64,000 nt of DNA from Ciborinia camelliae (lineage: Eukaryota > Ascomycota > Leotiomycetes > Helotiales > Sclerotiniaceae): contig JANPYM010000024.1 in NCBI GenBank assembly GCA_025890175.1, positions 1-64,000 of the forward strand, written 5' to 3'. Positions within the stretch are counted from its first letter, which is position 1. The number at the start of each line of letters is the position of its first letter. Below are positions 9,654 through 24,145 of this stretch, piece by piece. The notes beneath the pieces were generated by a model that was not told the DNA's origin, ran no database searches, and saw only the letters and a list, made by a program, of their open reading frames with translations. The position numbers and the translations under genes were made by a program.

Positions 9654-11564
9654 CTACCCAGCATGTTCAACAATTTCCGTCCTAACTTTCCCGTTTTCAA
9701 TCCAAGTCCTCAATTGTTCAGGTAAAGGAACTTCCTTATAATCCCCACCACCCTCACTCTCTTCAGATTCCAAATCCGGTAAGAGTATATTAACACTGCT
9801 ACATTTAGCCGTGAAAACCTCCGTATTCAAACTATCCTTCCCAAGATAAATTTGTGCCCCATCAACTTGATCCATCATAATAGTTGGAAGAACTCCCAAA
9901 ACTTGTAATGCGAAGTTTGGTGCTTTGATAACATCGATAGATGAAACGAGGGATTCAACAATGAGGGAAAGACGAGGACAATTATCGATAGAGATTGCGT
10001 TTGCTTTGCCTTTGATCATGATTGTTGTTTTGGAGCATCGGGAAATGAGGATAGAGTGAGAGATTGAAGCTTCAATTTCGATTGGGGTGGATTCATTTTC
10101 GTAGTTTTCCTATTCACAGAAATTAGTATCAACCATGTACCCCTACTAAATTGCCAAAAAACTTACAATAAACCACTTATTTCCCTCCAACTTCTTAACA
10201 GGAGGTTTCTTAGTTCTCATACTCTCTGGCTTGGGTTTCTTACCAGGAGCAGGACTCTTTCCACGATTTGAATTAAGACTAGATTGACTATCACTTCTAG
10301 TTGGAACAGTTGCACCTGCTCTTAAAGAAGGATTCTTATGTGTCATTTGTTCAGCATTAACTTTGCGCAATCCCTTTGTAACATCTGCTCCCTTGTTCAA
10401 TTCCGAGAAAACAGCTCCTAATCCAGCACTAGCATCTGCTTGCTTTGGCGCCGGTTTGGATGGGATATCATCGAAAACTGGTGGAGGAGGAGGTGGAGGT
10501 GGTGGTGGTGGAGCAGCCCCTCCTGTTGGAGCGTTTGGATGAGGGGCAGGAGGAGATGAAGCCTTTTGATCTACATCCTTAGAAGCAGCTTCCAAATCTA
10601 ATCCCTTAGGATTCCATGGTATACCATTTGGGAAATTATCCTTAACATATTCGCTGAGATCTTTGAAGACTTGATAAAATGATTGAATCCATTCGACCTG
10701 TTTTGGATCCCTGTAAAAAGAAATTAGTGATGATCGATTTTATCCCAAGAAAAATATCCTACTTCTCCTTAAAGTCCTTCAATACTCTATTACCATAGTA
10801 TTGAGCAGATCCCAATGATTCATCAACATGTTTGTGTGGCTTATTATCCATCGTAACCCAAGCAAGTACCCCAATACTTTCCGAAACAGCGCTGAGATGA
10901 TTGAAGTAAGGTGATGCACGATTGGCCTTTCGAATCTCATCAACAGCAGTAAATGAATCCTGAAGAGGTTTGATGAGTTTTTGATATGGTTCATCTTGCA
11001 TACTAGGTTTCTTCGACTTCGTTGTAATCAAAATATATCTTCGTTGTCCGACATATGCCTTCAATACACTGGATGCCTATGAGGTAGATGTTAGCTTCTA
11101 TTTCTGACCATCTTGCTGCATACCAATAATTAATTGAATGACGCTTCGCTGACCCTCCGGGGGCCACTGCCGTGGAGGCAGACTATTTGGAAGGGAAATA
11201 TAATATGCGAATTGCTCACCTGTTGAGAGACGACTCCTCCAATTTCATCACTAAGATTGACATATTTCTTAACAGCTCCTTGAATGAAACTATCGAATTC
11301 TGCGACGGTTGCGGGAGTAGGATCTTCGATAATTTTCTTAATAGATGGAACTTGAACGGTTGGAGGTGGTGGTGGTGGAGGAGTTGAGATAGCTGGATGG
11401 GTAGGAGAATCGATACCATTCGTTTTTGGAGTATCGGTTTGTGGTGGTGGTGGTGGTGGAATTGTAGATGAAGCAATATCTTCCAATCTTGATGTAGCAG
11501 CTTCGAGCCTTGAAATAATTGATGTTAGTTCATTGCTGGTTATTCTTGATTCTAATGAAGCCAT
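9654..11564 (-). CDS. SRV2: Adenylyl cyclase-associated protein (CAP/Srv2)
   Basis: Four exons on the minus strand, 11564-11220, 11076-10763, 10710-10167 and 10109-9654, encode 552 residues. Introns are 143, 52 and 57 bp and phases match. The N-terminus carries the RLEAATSRLE coiled segment that binds adenylyl cyclase in this family. A first proline run follows (residues 36-41 and 62-68), then the helical CAP-N domain. A long PPPPPPPPPPP stretch in exon 3 resembles a profilin or SH3 ligand. The C-terminal beta-helix CAP-C/CARP domain (LEGNKWFIENYEN onward) binds ADP-actin. CAP recycles cofilin-bound actin monomers in the cytosol and links them to Ras-cAMP signalling. Length matches the family. 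The first intron is longer than the others and unusually GC-rich near its middle. Confidence 0.95.
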
Positions 11565-12867
11565 GATTATTCTTTGAGGGGAAGGATGGATGTGGTGTGT
11601 AAGATGTGTGAGGTGCGGATGAAGTGATGTAGATGTCAAGAATTGAGGTGGTGGTTGAAATGATGGTTGAAATGATTGGTACAAAGAGGACAGAAATATG
11701 AAGGAATGTGAAGAAAGATATGATTACCGTTTTATGAGGGTAGTTAAGTTATGCATATGATTTGTAGCCATATTGAACTGAACTGAGCTGAACTGCAGAC
11801 TGCAGGGACCTTTGTAACTAAGGTATGTAAAAGAATTGAACCAGATGAGAAGGAATGATTGAATAGGAGGTGGAGGTGGAGGTTGAGGTGGAGGTGTGGT
11901 GTGGTGGTGTGTAAAATGGAGAATGGAGAATGGAGCTATCTGATGCGTGCGATATCTGGTACTGTAGCTGTAGCTCTAATGCATGCAATGCAAGGGAGAG
12001 GAGAGGAGAGGAAATGTAGAATTACTCGAATAAATCAATCATGTACCGGTCATATGAAATGGAAATTGAAGAATTTATGAAAAGAGAGAAATGAAGAATC
12101 TCTTATCAATTTACAATATATGTAAGGAGGGAGGTAGGTATTATGGAGCGACAATATGAAGGCTCTTATACAATTAAGCAAAGAATATAGAGAGAGTGGG
12201 ATAGAGTAGGATGGGATGGATGAGATTGAGAGTAAATGGATGGAATAAAAGGGAAGAGGAGGATATGAACGTCTTTCTGTGATGACCTCGATGTTATTAA
12301 TGTAAAATGATCTGATCTATCCAAGTGGGTTCTTAATCATAATCCATCCAAATCCATCCACCGACCATCCATCATCCATCATCCACCATCCAATGAATCT
12401 GCCTTCCAATGCCAAGCTCCTTGAATTTCGGTGCCTTGCTATTATTGATGCTACCTTCGGTATGACCCTCGCCTCACATGCCCACCTCAGCACTCCAGGA
12501 CCAATACCCAGGTGAGCTTCCTTCCCTTCTCGGTAACGCGGCTGTTTCAACCTTTGCTCTATATTGCTTGATTACATAATTCACGATCGAATAGCACAAG
12601 GCTGCCACTAACCCGTTATGTTGTGACACCTGGTACGCAGGTGGACTTGGGCGTGTCATCAAAATAAAATAAATCTTCTTAAACATTTGAACTTCCTCTT
12701 CTCAGCCTTATTTTATTTATCTATTTATTTATTTCACTCACAGTCGGTCATTCATTCAATTTAATTCAATTCAATTTCATCTCAACCTTCAACCTCACCT
12801 ATTCAAAAACTAATCGACTTATTATTCAATTCACGTACCTTACCACTCCTTCAATACATCTCAAAAT
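11565..12867. other. Divergent intergenic region between CAP and MAK32-like gene
   Basis: It should contain the promoters of both flanking genes. There are CCATCC-type short repeats at about 12345-12395 and CT-rich blocks before 12868. Short ORFs on the minus strand (12317-12686) overlap each other, have no recognisable features and are not supported. Confidence 0.5.
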
Positions 12868-14721
12868 ATGAATCAAGATGATCAAATCCCTTCTGATCAA
12901 GAGATTGACTTTTGTACTCTGGGAATGTTCATAATTGGTATGTACCATAATGTTCATGTATATGTATCTTATGTACAGATTCACTTAGGGAGGGGGGTGT
13001 ATAAAAAAGCCAAAACCCTGAGAAGTCTCAGAGGATGGACCATCTTAAGATCCTAAGAACGACATGTCAAAACCAACCAATATATTCATCATTTGATATT
13101 TAATTCTTCATCATCTCTCATATCTAGTGATAATGAGCTGCTCTTCATTTTTTTTGACATTGGGAGTGATAATTGTTGGCAAGATTCGTGAAACGGTTGA
13201 GATGTTGATGTTGTTCATGCATGAGGTACATACATTGATCGCGTCTCACCAATTTTAAGGGTCAACCACAACATTGGTCTATCTGAACACTTCATGGAGT
13301 TATGAAATCTCTTTTGGAATGATGTATACCTTGGAAACCTCATTGTTTACAAAAATGTGTATCACGTTTTTTTACTCCGATTTTACCCGGCATTTTAACT
13401 TCATGTTCAAGGATGATGTATGTAATATCGTGACTGCATTTCATGTCTCGAATTTTTATATTCTCCATGATCTACTAGGTAGCCACATCTACTATTGATA
13501 TAATTATTAACAATCCACCCAGATGAAATACATTACCTCCCACCAACACCCTCAGTATATAATGTTCTCGGTGGTGCTGGTTCCTATTCCGCCCTGGGAG
13601 CGCGTCTCTTCTCTCCACCACCCCTCTCCAAAAGCATATCTTGGATAGTGGACAAAGGATCCGACTTTCCCCCATCCATCTCCCACCAAATCACCACATG
13701 GCAAACCTCATGTCTAACCCGTACTGATGTCACCCGTCTCACAACCCGAGGCTGGAATGGCTATGACTCAAATGACGTGCGATCTTTCAAATACACCACC
13801 CCCAAACTTCGACTCGACGAAACTTCCCTATCCGATCATCCACCACTTTTATTTGCAAAATCCTTTCATCTGATTTGTTCTCCAACTCGCTGCATAGACC
13901 TCATAACCCGGATTCTCTCACTCCGCAAATCCCATTCACCAAACCATCCCAAGCCCCTCTTTATATGGGAACCAGTACCAGACCTCTGCACCCCCACTCA
14001 ACTTCTCAATTGTACCAACGTCCTCCCCTACATCGATGTCCTTTCACCCAACCACTCAGAGCTAGCCGGATTCATGGGCGATCCAGAACTCGGGCTCACA
14101 GCATCGGGAGAAATCTCTACCGAAGCCGTTGAAAGATCCTGCGAACAATTACTCGCATCCATGCCCCTCCAATCCTACTCTATCGTCGTCCGTTGCGGAG
14201 CCCTAGGATGTTACGTGGCGAAAAACGGAGGAAGAAGTCGACGCGCAAGCAAGAGTCGTCGAAAACGTCCAGCCATCCGTTCGCGTGGCGGTCTCACCCT
14301 AGATATGAATATGGAAGATCTCTTCGCGGGCTTGTTATCGGATAAAGGGGAATTCGAATTCGAACGTAATGATTATCCACCTGTGGATCCGGGCATCGAA
14401 AAATGGTTCCCGGCTTTCCATCAACCAAGTTTGCACTCGGATGGGAATGGAAATCCAAAAGTCGTAGATCCAACGGGTGGCGGTAATGCATTTTTAGGTG
14501 GGTTGGCTATTGCACTTGCGAGGGGAAAGAGTATTTTAGAAGCCAGTTGTTGGGGTGCGGTGGCGGCTAGTTTTGCTATCGAACAAGTGGGCGTTCCGGT
14601 GTTGGGTGTTGGAGAGGCTGAAGGAGAAGAGGAAACTTGGAACGGAGTGCTAGTTGAAGAGAGATTGAGGGACTTTATGAGCAGGGTGGGAGTGGGTCCT
14701 GCTGAACCTGTTTCTAGATGA
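12868..14721 (+). CDS. MAK32: MAK32-like PfkB-family protein
   Basis: Exon 1 (12868-12937) and exon 2 (13523-14721) encode 422 residues. The intron is 585 bp, large for this genome; donor GTATGT, acceptor CCCAG, phase 1. The join restores TLGMFII-DEIHYLPP, as expected of the family. The protein has the PfkB sugar-kinase fold: a GGAGSYSALGAR segment near the N-terminus and DPTGGGNAFLGG near the C-terminus. In active PfkB kinases the latter reads GAGD and its Asp is the catalytic base; here residue 345 is Asn. Yeast Mak32 is needed for structural stability of the L-A killer virus particle, and the fungal family lacks a proven sugar substrate. A basic linker (RRASKSRRKRP) is inserted mid-protein. 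Function here may be non-catalytic. Confidence 0.88.
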
Positions 14722-16878
14722 ATTTCTTTTCGGGTAAAGGGATACAGATGGAGAAAGAAAAGAGACGAAGGAAAAAACTTGAAGAGATAGATACCACTAA
14801 CAAAAAGAAGAACGAAAAACGAAGGATGGACAATGAAGAACGAAAAAAGCAGAATGAAAAATGAGAAAAAGTCGAGGAAGTTCAGAACTTATATATATAG
14901 ACGAATAAATAGATATGAGAATTCACGTTGCATTACATTGCGTATTACTGGTAAATTAAATTCTTTCCAATGTTCTTCGTTTCCAGGCCGTGTTGTGGAG
15001 TGCAGTGCAGGAAAGTGCAGGAAAGTGAAGTCACGGCCCCCGTTTGATAGATCCAATTTATTAGGAGAGAGGAGAGGAATAGGATGAGAGTTGGGTTACA
15101 GGGGAAAAACGCGCGATGGATGGATGGATGAGGAAGGAAAGTCATTTATTTATTTGTTTATTTTGAGAAGGTTTTTATAGTGGTTACCGTGCTTCTATGT
15201 AGAGTGTTGTAGGGAGGTGTGGATGTTATTGGACTTTGGATTGGATTGGACTTTGGATTGGATTGGACTTTGGATTGGATTGGACTTTGGATTGGATTGG
15301 ACTTTGGATTGGATTGGACTTTGGATTGGATTGGACTTTGGATTGGATTGGACTTTGGATTGGATTGGACTTTGGATTGGATTGGAACAGAAATGCATCT
15401 AGATAGGATTTAGTTTGTGAATTTGTAGAATCGGGGGGGGAGAGGAAATGAGAGAGGAAATGAAAATGAGAGAAAAAGGCGAGCGAGCAGGATGTCACAG
15501 TGCGGTGTACTTAATTAGTTGATTAAGGAATTAAAATTTTATTGAAATTAAATTATTTATTAAGCCGATTCTTTAATATTAATATATGAATATGCTAATA
15601 TATCTAGGGTGAAGAGGGGGGGGGGGGGTAGGCATTTGGATATATATGTAGATGTGTATAATTATTCTATAAATATTTTAATTCCAAAGAGGAAGACTAA
15701 AGAATTCGAAATTTTCTCATGGAGAACTTGAAGTTGGAGTTAAATTAACAAAATATCTTAGTAGACAGGTACTTTATACTTATGTATTTAGATATAAAGA
15801 GGAAATCGAACTTAAACCGGAGTGTAAACTTATAAAATGGTCAGGACATTTTACTTTAAGTATCCATGTCACGGTGAATAGAATACTCTCTCCCCTCCTC
15901 TGGGATAGAATAGATGATTTAGATTAAGGCTTAAATGTCGGATTTATTTTTTAAATAGAATATAACGAACGGTATGGTTTTTATTATGGCTTCGAGTCTG
16001 ATCGTTTTGGACTTTGGAAACTTGAATTGCGGGGAAAATGAGGGGAAGGGATTGGAAGTTGAACTTGAAGGGACTTTGCTTGGAAGGACTTGGTTTTTTT
16101 TGGATGAGGGACAGTGTGTAATGTGTAGTGTGAAGGTGGATTTATGGTGGGTGGATTTGGATTGAGATTGAGATTGGGATTGGGATTTTTGTTTTGGGGG
16201 AAGGGAGGAAGGGGGAGAGAAAAGAGAGAGAGCGAGAGGGGAAGAGGATGAACGACGGATAAACAGATAAATATTTATGTTTTATGGATATTTTTGATAC
16301 GTTCCGGGTCTTTTTGTTGGGGGGGGGGTGGAGATAGAGATGGCGATGGATAGTTAAATCAATAGGTATTTAAATATGTAGATATTTGTGTTAATTTTGA
16401 TGAGGTTAGTGATAGCGATGACGATGGCCATGGGGATGGGAATACGGAGATTATAAGGGTTGGATTTCGCGTTGCGTTATCATATTATAGGTATTGTATA
16501 TTGCAAGGAAGAGAACTTAGTGATAATTGTAATGAGTGGATGTAGGAGACAGGAATGATAGTTGCATTGTATTAATTATCACACCTAAATATCAAGACAA
16601 GATCACACAGAACGAATATTTAATACAGTAGACCGCAACGATGTGATGAATTCTTTTTATTGACTCAAAGAAGAACATCTATTTATGTTATGGTAAAATC
16701 ACGATTTGCATTCCTTTAATTGTCTCCCACCATTCTTAGTCTAATTGTCACTCATAAACTGAGAGACAAGAAAACCGTTGAATGTCACGTAGCTCTTATA
16801 GCTCATTCCAAAATTCCAAAATCCCACCCGTGTTATCCTCTCCATAGATTATCCCTAGTGCCCGTTTAATTCTATAAC
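14722..16878. other. Intergenic region with minisatellite and G-runs
   Basis: Between the MAK32-like gene and the minus-strand gene ending at 16879. It has a purine-rich 3' flank, the 17-bp minisatellite at 15231-15386, poly-G tracts near 15434, 15616 and 16319, and an AT-rich patch at 15500-15780. I see no supported gene. Confidence 0.5.
15231..15386. repeat. 17-bp minisatellite, nine copies
   Basis: Nine nearly perfect head-to-tail copies of GGACTTTGGATTGGATT. Because 17 is not divisible by three, all frames stay open across it and produce false ORFs on both strands. Confidence 0.95.
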
Positions 16879-17457
16879 TTATGCATTCAATCCTCCTGCT
16901 TCCTCTCCCTCCACAGCAGGGTTTAAATAAATCCTCTTCCAGTTTTGATCCCACCCCAGCCCCATGAACGCCTCAAACTCCCGATATAAATCATCATTTT
17001 CTTCCAACTCATTCAACTCCAAGTTCTTCTTTCCTGCAAACAACTTCTTCCCACGATCAGAAATATCGGCTTTCAATTTACTCCAACGACCCAGTAAATC
17101 GGACTTCGACCACACTTTCCGGTAAATATCAACAAACGCCTGGTATCCTTCATGATCTCTGATATTCTTCCTTTCCTTATCGATTCCCCAAGCTACTTCC
17201 CTCGATTTATTCGCTACGAAATTGAGATCTTGGCGTTGGGATTTGGAAGCACTGTCCCATGCTTTTTCGAGTTCTTCAAGTCTTTGGAAGACGGATGCCA
17301 TGCGCGATAGGAATTCCTGTACATCGTGGATTTCGTTGTTGAAATCTTGAAGGCATTGTTGAAGAGAGGTGGAGGTCGAAGGGGTTGTGAGGGCAAAGGT
17401 GAAGGGGGGGAAGTTCAACCTGAGGGTTGATGGAGAGGGATTTTGATTATCAGTCAT
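16879..17457 (-). CDS. Hypothetical coiled-coil protein, array-family relative
   Basis: A single exon of 192 residues starts MTDNQNPSPSTLRLNF. No known domain is recognised. After a Ser/Thr/Pro-rich N-terminus (1-30) it is highly charged and helical, with heptad-like segments (MASVFQRLEELEKAW and DLNFVANKSREVAW). The EELEKAWDSAS stretch matches the loose L-x-x-x-W motif seen in the small proteins of the 24.6-31.9 kb array. Its upstream DNA also contains an array-like leader piece (TCATCAAAACGAAATACCTCAAC). I infer it is a dispersed member of that family. It is divergently arranged with the gene at 18240. No signal peptide or membrane segment is present, so it is probably cytosolic or nuclear. 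Confidence 0.65.
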   Translation of the reverse strand: MTDNQNPSPSTLRLNFPPFTFALTTPSTSTSLQQCLQDFNNEIHDVQEFLSRMASVFQRLEELEKAWDSASKSQRQDLNFVANKSREVAWGIDKERKNIRDHEGYQAFVDIYRKVWSKSDLLGRWSKLKADISDRGKKLFAGKKNLELNELEENDDLYREFEAFMGLGWDQNWKRIYLNPAVEGEEAGGLNA

Positions 17458-18239
17458 GATTTATTTTCGATACCTGTAGTTGATAAAGTAAAGTAAAGTG
17501 AAGTTTCGCCTCGATTTAAGTGATAGGAAGTTTAAAGTTCGCGGTACAGTATCAAACTGCCTGATCTGTTGAGGTATTTCGTTTTGATGAGAGACGATGA
17601 TGACGTGATTTGAAGACTGTTCGGCGGTTGTGATGTGATGTTAAGAGAATGTATTCCAGTCCTAGGATTGAACTCCGAGAAGAACAGAAAGTATAATGCG
17701 AGGTGATGTGAAGCGATGTGATGTGAATCATAGACTAAATTATGTAAGAATCCTAGCTCGTGATCTGTGGATGATGATTTGTGCATAATAATATACCAGG
17801 AACTTTTCTGCAAGGATTTTGAACACCTAGCTTGTTCGATACCCTTGGTGTATTGCGATGACACATGTGACAAAGTAGTTGATGCGTAGTTGGGTTTAGG
17901 TGCTTTCCTGTTGTGCTTTACTTTTCAACAATACTCCATCTGCAGATCGACATATCAAATACATCAACATCTCTCAAAACTTCAAGATAAATCGAAAAAA
18001 CACACATCAAAAACTCACAACCCTCACAACCCTCACAACCCTCACAACCCTCACAACCCTCACACACATCCATCCATCTACTCCTCAGACAATCAGTCAA
18101 GTCTGATACCACTAATATCGACCTACACATTATCAAAACGATACACGTTGCTACCTAGGTCGATTGCACGGCATTATATCACATCATATTACACCATATT
18201 TCCTCGCATCAACAGCTTTTAAAGTCACAAAACTGAATC
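17458..18239. promoter_or_regulatory. Shared divergent promoter region
   Basis: This 782-bp region separates two head-to-head small genes and should hold both promoters and leaders. It includes six to seven CACAACCCT 9-mers (about 18013-18062) in the leader of the plus-strand gene. No specific binding site is recognised. Confidence 0.5.
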
Positions 18240-18794
18240 ATGGATGAAATCCTTTCCAAAATGATATCCGACAACCCATCCGACAACCCATCCGACAACC
18301 CATCCGACAACCCATCCGACAACCCATCCGACAACCCATCCGACAACCCATCCGACGACAAATCCGACAACAAATCCGACAACACATCCGATGTCAACGC
18401 CAACGTCAAAGTCCCATCCGAGAACGAATCCGAAATCGACAAACTCAAAACAACAATCAACGCCATTTCATCCATGTGGGATAGCCGCCCTAAAGACAAG
18501 GATAGGGTAGAGTTTTTAAGTAAACTGCTTTCGTCCCAGGTGGAAAAGCCCGCCATAGAACTTGATGCATCACAAAGATGGCATGGTTGTTCTACACGCA
18601 CCACTCTGGGTTTAGTTTATGTGTTTAATATGATGTATATATTGCGGGAAAAGATTGACTGCGAGGAAAAGAAGATAAGGGAAATGGAGGAGGTGAGGAA
18701 GAAGGAAGAAGAGATTGGGAAGAAAAAAGAGGAAATGGAGGAAGGGGAAATGGAGGAAGGGGAAATGGAAGAGTGTGGAGGATATTTTGTTTAG
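18240..18794 (+). CDS. Hypothetical charged coiled-coil protein with DNPS repeats
   Basis: A single exon of 184 residues. The ATG sits in an AATCATGGATGA context resembling the starts in the 24.6-31.9 kb array. Residues about 10-50 are tandem SDNP/SDNK tetrapeptides encoded by a 12-bp minisatellite (GACAACCCATCC). The middle (EIDKLKTTINAISSMWDSRPKDK) carries the helix-then-Trp motif common to the array proteins. The C-terminal third is a Lys/Glu-rich coiled coil with repeated GEMEE units and ends CGGYFV. There is no signal peptide. The repeat number should vary between strains. Function unknown; family membership is inferred from the motif and start context. Confidence 0.6.
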   Translation: MDEILSKMISDNPSDNPSDNPSDNPSDNPSDNPSDNPSDDKSDNKSDNTSDVNANVKVPSENESEIDKLKTTINAISSMWDSRPKDKDRVEFLSKLLSSQVEKPAIELDASQRWHGCSTRTTLGLVYVFNMMYILREKIDCEEKKIREMEEVRKKEEEIGKKKEEMEEGEMEEGEMEECGGYFV

Positions 18795-19404
18795 TGATGG
18801 GAGGAAACGTGCGTGATATCACGAATGGATAGTCTATGAAGTTGGAACAAGATCAGAATCGTACGAGGTATTTGACGGAAAGGGAATTGAGAAAGTAATG
18901 CGTGATTTTCATCTACATAGATAGATGGCCTTTAATAAATCAATACAAGCTTCAAGCGCTTGTATTACTTTGACTCGAATATTGGGATGGACACCTGGAG
19001 TGATTATCATTGCAAGGTATAAGAATATTGACTGTCAGAAAGTTTTCGCCAACTCAAGCGCGATTATCATCGCACCGGAGAGAATTTAAGATTGATCTGG
19101 ACTGATCTCCTATAACTGCCGATACCTACATACTATCAGAAACTATCAGCAGACATTGCACCCCTGTAGAATATGGCGTGACAACGTATATGAATTCTGA
19201 TCAGCAAGAACATGACGCGACTAAATGCATATAACCATAACACCCCAATATCAAGGCGAACTCGAAAGTATACAAACCACGAAAAACTTCCCTTCTGACC
19301 CTATGACTTTACAAGACAAGCCACGGTGATATGTACCGGCAGAGAGCTGGTATCCTGAGGAGGATTATCGCACAAATGGCTCTAGCACCGTTATCCAAAA
19401 ACAA
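18795..19404. other. Intergenic, nothing recognised
   Basis: Ordinary composition with no supported gene. It probably contains the 3' UTR of the 18240 gene. Confidence 0.5.
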
Positions 19405-20716
19405 TTGAATGCCAAGACTTGCCGATTTTCAGAGGATGAAAATACTCAGAGTGATGGTAGAATGGACATGGAACAAAAACTTCGATCTCAAGAAGTAGAG
19501 AAATTTTATTGGGGTTATGAGGTGCAGAGCAAGATTATCCATGCAGATAAGGGAAAGGAGCAACTACAATGTGATGTCGATATCAAATCTGTTACTAGAT
19601 GTGGGCAAAAAAAGAGAAAGAAATTCATCAGGACTTTCAACTAGTTCTCGAAAAAAGGGATAAATACTTATCGAAGGGAACAAAAATATTATAGTTCAAC
19701 ATCTGGGGAAACTTTTCAAGCTTGAAAAGCCCCCGGAAAGCCGAATCGTCAGACATATATTTTGTGTTCTAGTACTTTGGTTTGACACCGCTTGGCAGGC
19801 CATGCAGAAAGCAATGCATATCGATATTGAGAGAGCTTCATTTCGCTCCGCGGCAGACATGTTCCTTTTACAAGGACCGGAAGTGGCGGCGTTGTTTAGG
19901 ATCAGCCCACCCAACGACACAGTAGATTTGAGTGAGGAAGCTGATGCTCGATACACCAGATTCACCGAAATTTTCAGGAGAGTGAGACCTTTGTCCTACC
20001 GGATGTTGTCTAAAGATGGCAAACGATGCCGGTTTGGTTGCAAAGGTGAGTAAACTATGAATGAGCCTATGAGGACTCAAGCTGACCAGCAGATAGTAAG
20101 ATTGATAGAAATTTTCGAGCTCCCCTTCACTTTAACGACATCTCCGCAACCAACTACGATCAATTATGCTACGGCCCATTACAACTTTCCACGATCCTAC
20201 AACAAATGAAACATCCAAATTTGGTGCATGGGTTGTTGAAAGTTTGATTTATCAAGCAACAACAGTGAATCTGCAATGGCGCACAGGGCACTCTCAGTGG
20301 CCATGGATAAAGATAATGAGCTCGGACGAATAGGTTTGTACAGCTATGGATTTCAATTCCAGGATACATTCGACATCGTCAATATCCGTCAACACAAAGA
20401 GCCGAAGATAAATGTTGATAAGAAGGACGATGTAGAGTATGACGAGATTATCTTATGGGAGATAGAAGAAGATCTGTCGATTTTAGATCGTGCAACAGGG
20501 CCACCAACACACTTGATTAGGGCGAAATACTATTGGGATCGAAAGATTATGAAATTGGCAAATTTTCGCTATTTCCCGATAGTAAAAGAGAGTTCATTTG
20601 AAAGCAGACCCTTTATACCCCAGGATCGAGTAATGGGTCGAATTATGAACTCACACACCCGAAGAATAAAGGTTGGTAGCTTGTGTTTCAAAAGGAGGAG
20701 TGGCGGGACCTATTGA
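19405..20716 (+). pseudogene. Decayed gene of unknown family
   Basis: Coding-like sequence continues across three frames on the plus strand. A charged segment occupies 19405-19644. A long open stretch without its own ATG follows from about 19670 to 20050 (reading through LEKPPESRIVRHIF, LWFDTAWQAMQKA, QGPEVAALFRISPPND) and ends near a GTGAGT donor. Further pieces are at 20098-20240 (NYDQLCYGPLQL, then AWVVESLIYQATT in another frame) and 20276-20716 (charged, 146 codons). Simple introns do not reconcile the frame changes, so I read it as a pseudogene, though a gene with several short introns is not excluded. The family is not recognised. Confidence 0.4.
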
Positions 20717-21395
20717 AATGAACCTGATTGACTTGGTAAGATCTGAAGAAGACTAAGAAAAGCAACAAGAAGGTAAGACGTATCGGAATTGATTGTACGA
20801 TCACCATGAAAGTACAAGGGATGAACCTGTATGTAGAGGGTCAAGTCAATGGTGAAACAAGAGCAGAGATGATAGTTAAATACGCAGCAATGTAAATCCG
20901 GATATGATATAGACCATTGGATCCTTATAAGAAAAGGTGACCGCAGTTCAAGTCCATTGTTTGGGTGCTCCAGGTACATTCTCAAAAGTTACACGGGGGG
21001 TTCGAATCTTCATTGAGCATAACTGTATGCAATGCGAAGTTTGATTCGGAACACAGCCATTATCTGAGGTATGTACTCAGAGAATTTCTTGATAATTTGT
21101 CTTCCGAAAGAAACACCTGTACCCAGGTGGCATTAACGCGGTGCCGAAGTTGCGAAACGAGGATGGGGACAAAATACGTAGTAAATAAATTGTCTATATC
21201 ACGTGAACAAGGAAAACCACTCTACGCGCTTTGAGCGCGTTTCTACGCGACTTCACCTTTTGAATCGAAATTTCGCGATTGTCAACACCACAGCAACCCC
21301 ATACCGCCGCCCCTCATTACTTCAACAACAAACCATAATACCTTCAGGTTTGATCTCAACACCATACCTAAGGATAATCGAAACCACTCTTTATA
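20717..21395. promoter_or_regulatory. MCM3 upstream region
   Basis: No gene is supported. The segment nearest MCM3 carries the G1/S-type sites described separately. Confidence 0.5.
21222..21278. promoter_or_regulatory. Cluster of MCB/E2F-like sites upstream of MCM3
   Basis: Within 57 bp there are ACGCGC (21224), GCGCGT (21235), ACGCGA (21245) and TTTCGCGA (21271), all variants of the ACGCGT/TTTCGCG core bound by MBF/SBF and E2F factors. They end about 120 bp before the MCM3 ATG. Cell-cycle control of MCM genes by such sites is well established in yeast; their use here is inference. Confidence 0.55.

Positions 21396-24145
<2,750 letters not shown>

Noticed and set aside
12317..12686. Two overlapping minus-strand frames between CAP and the MAK32-like gene
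   Set aside because: They overlap in different frames, translate CCATCC-type repeats in part, and show no motif.
15195..15498. Several overlapping frames over the 17-bp minisatellite
   Set aside because: A period not divisible by three keeps all frames open; the proteins are repeat artefacts.
20940..21010. GGTTCGAATC and AGTTCAAGTC as possible tRNA B boxes
   Set aside because: No matching A box, acceptor stem or cloverleaf could be drawn around them. No tRNA is called anywhere in the window.
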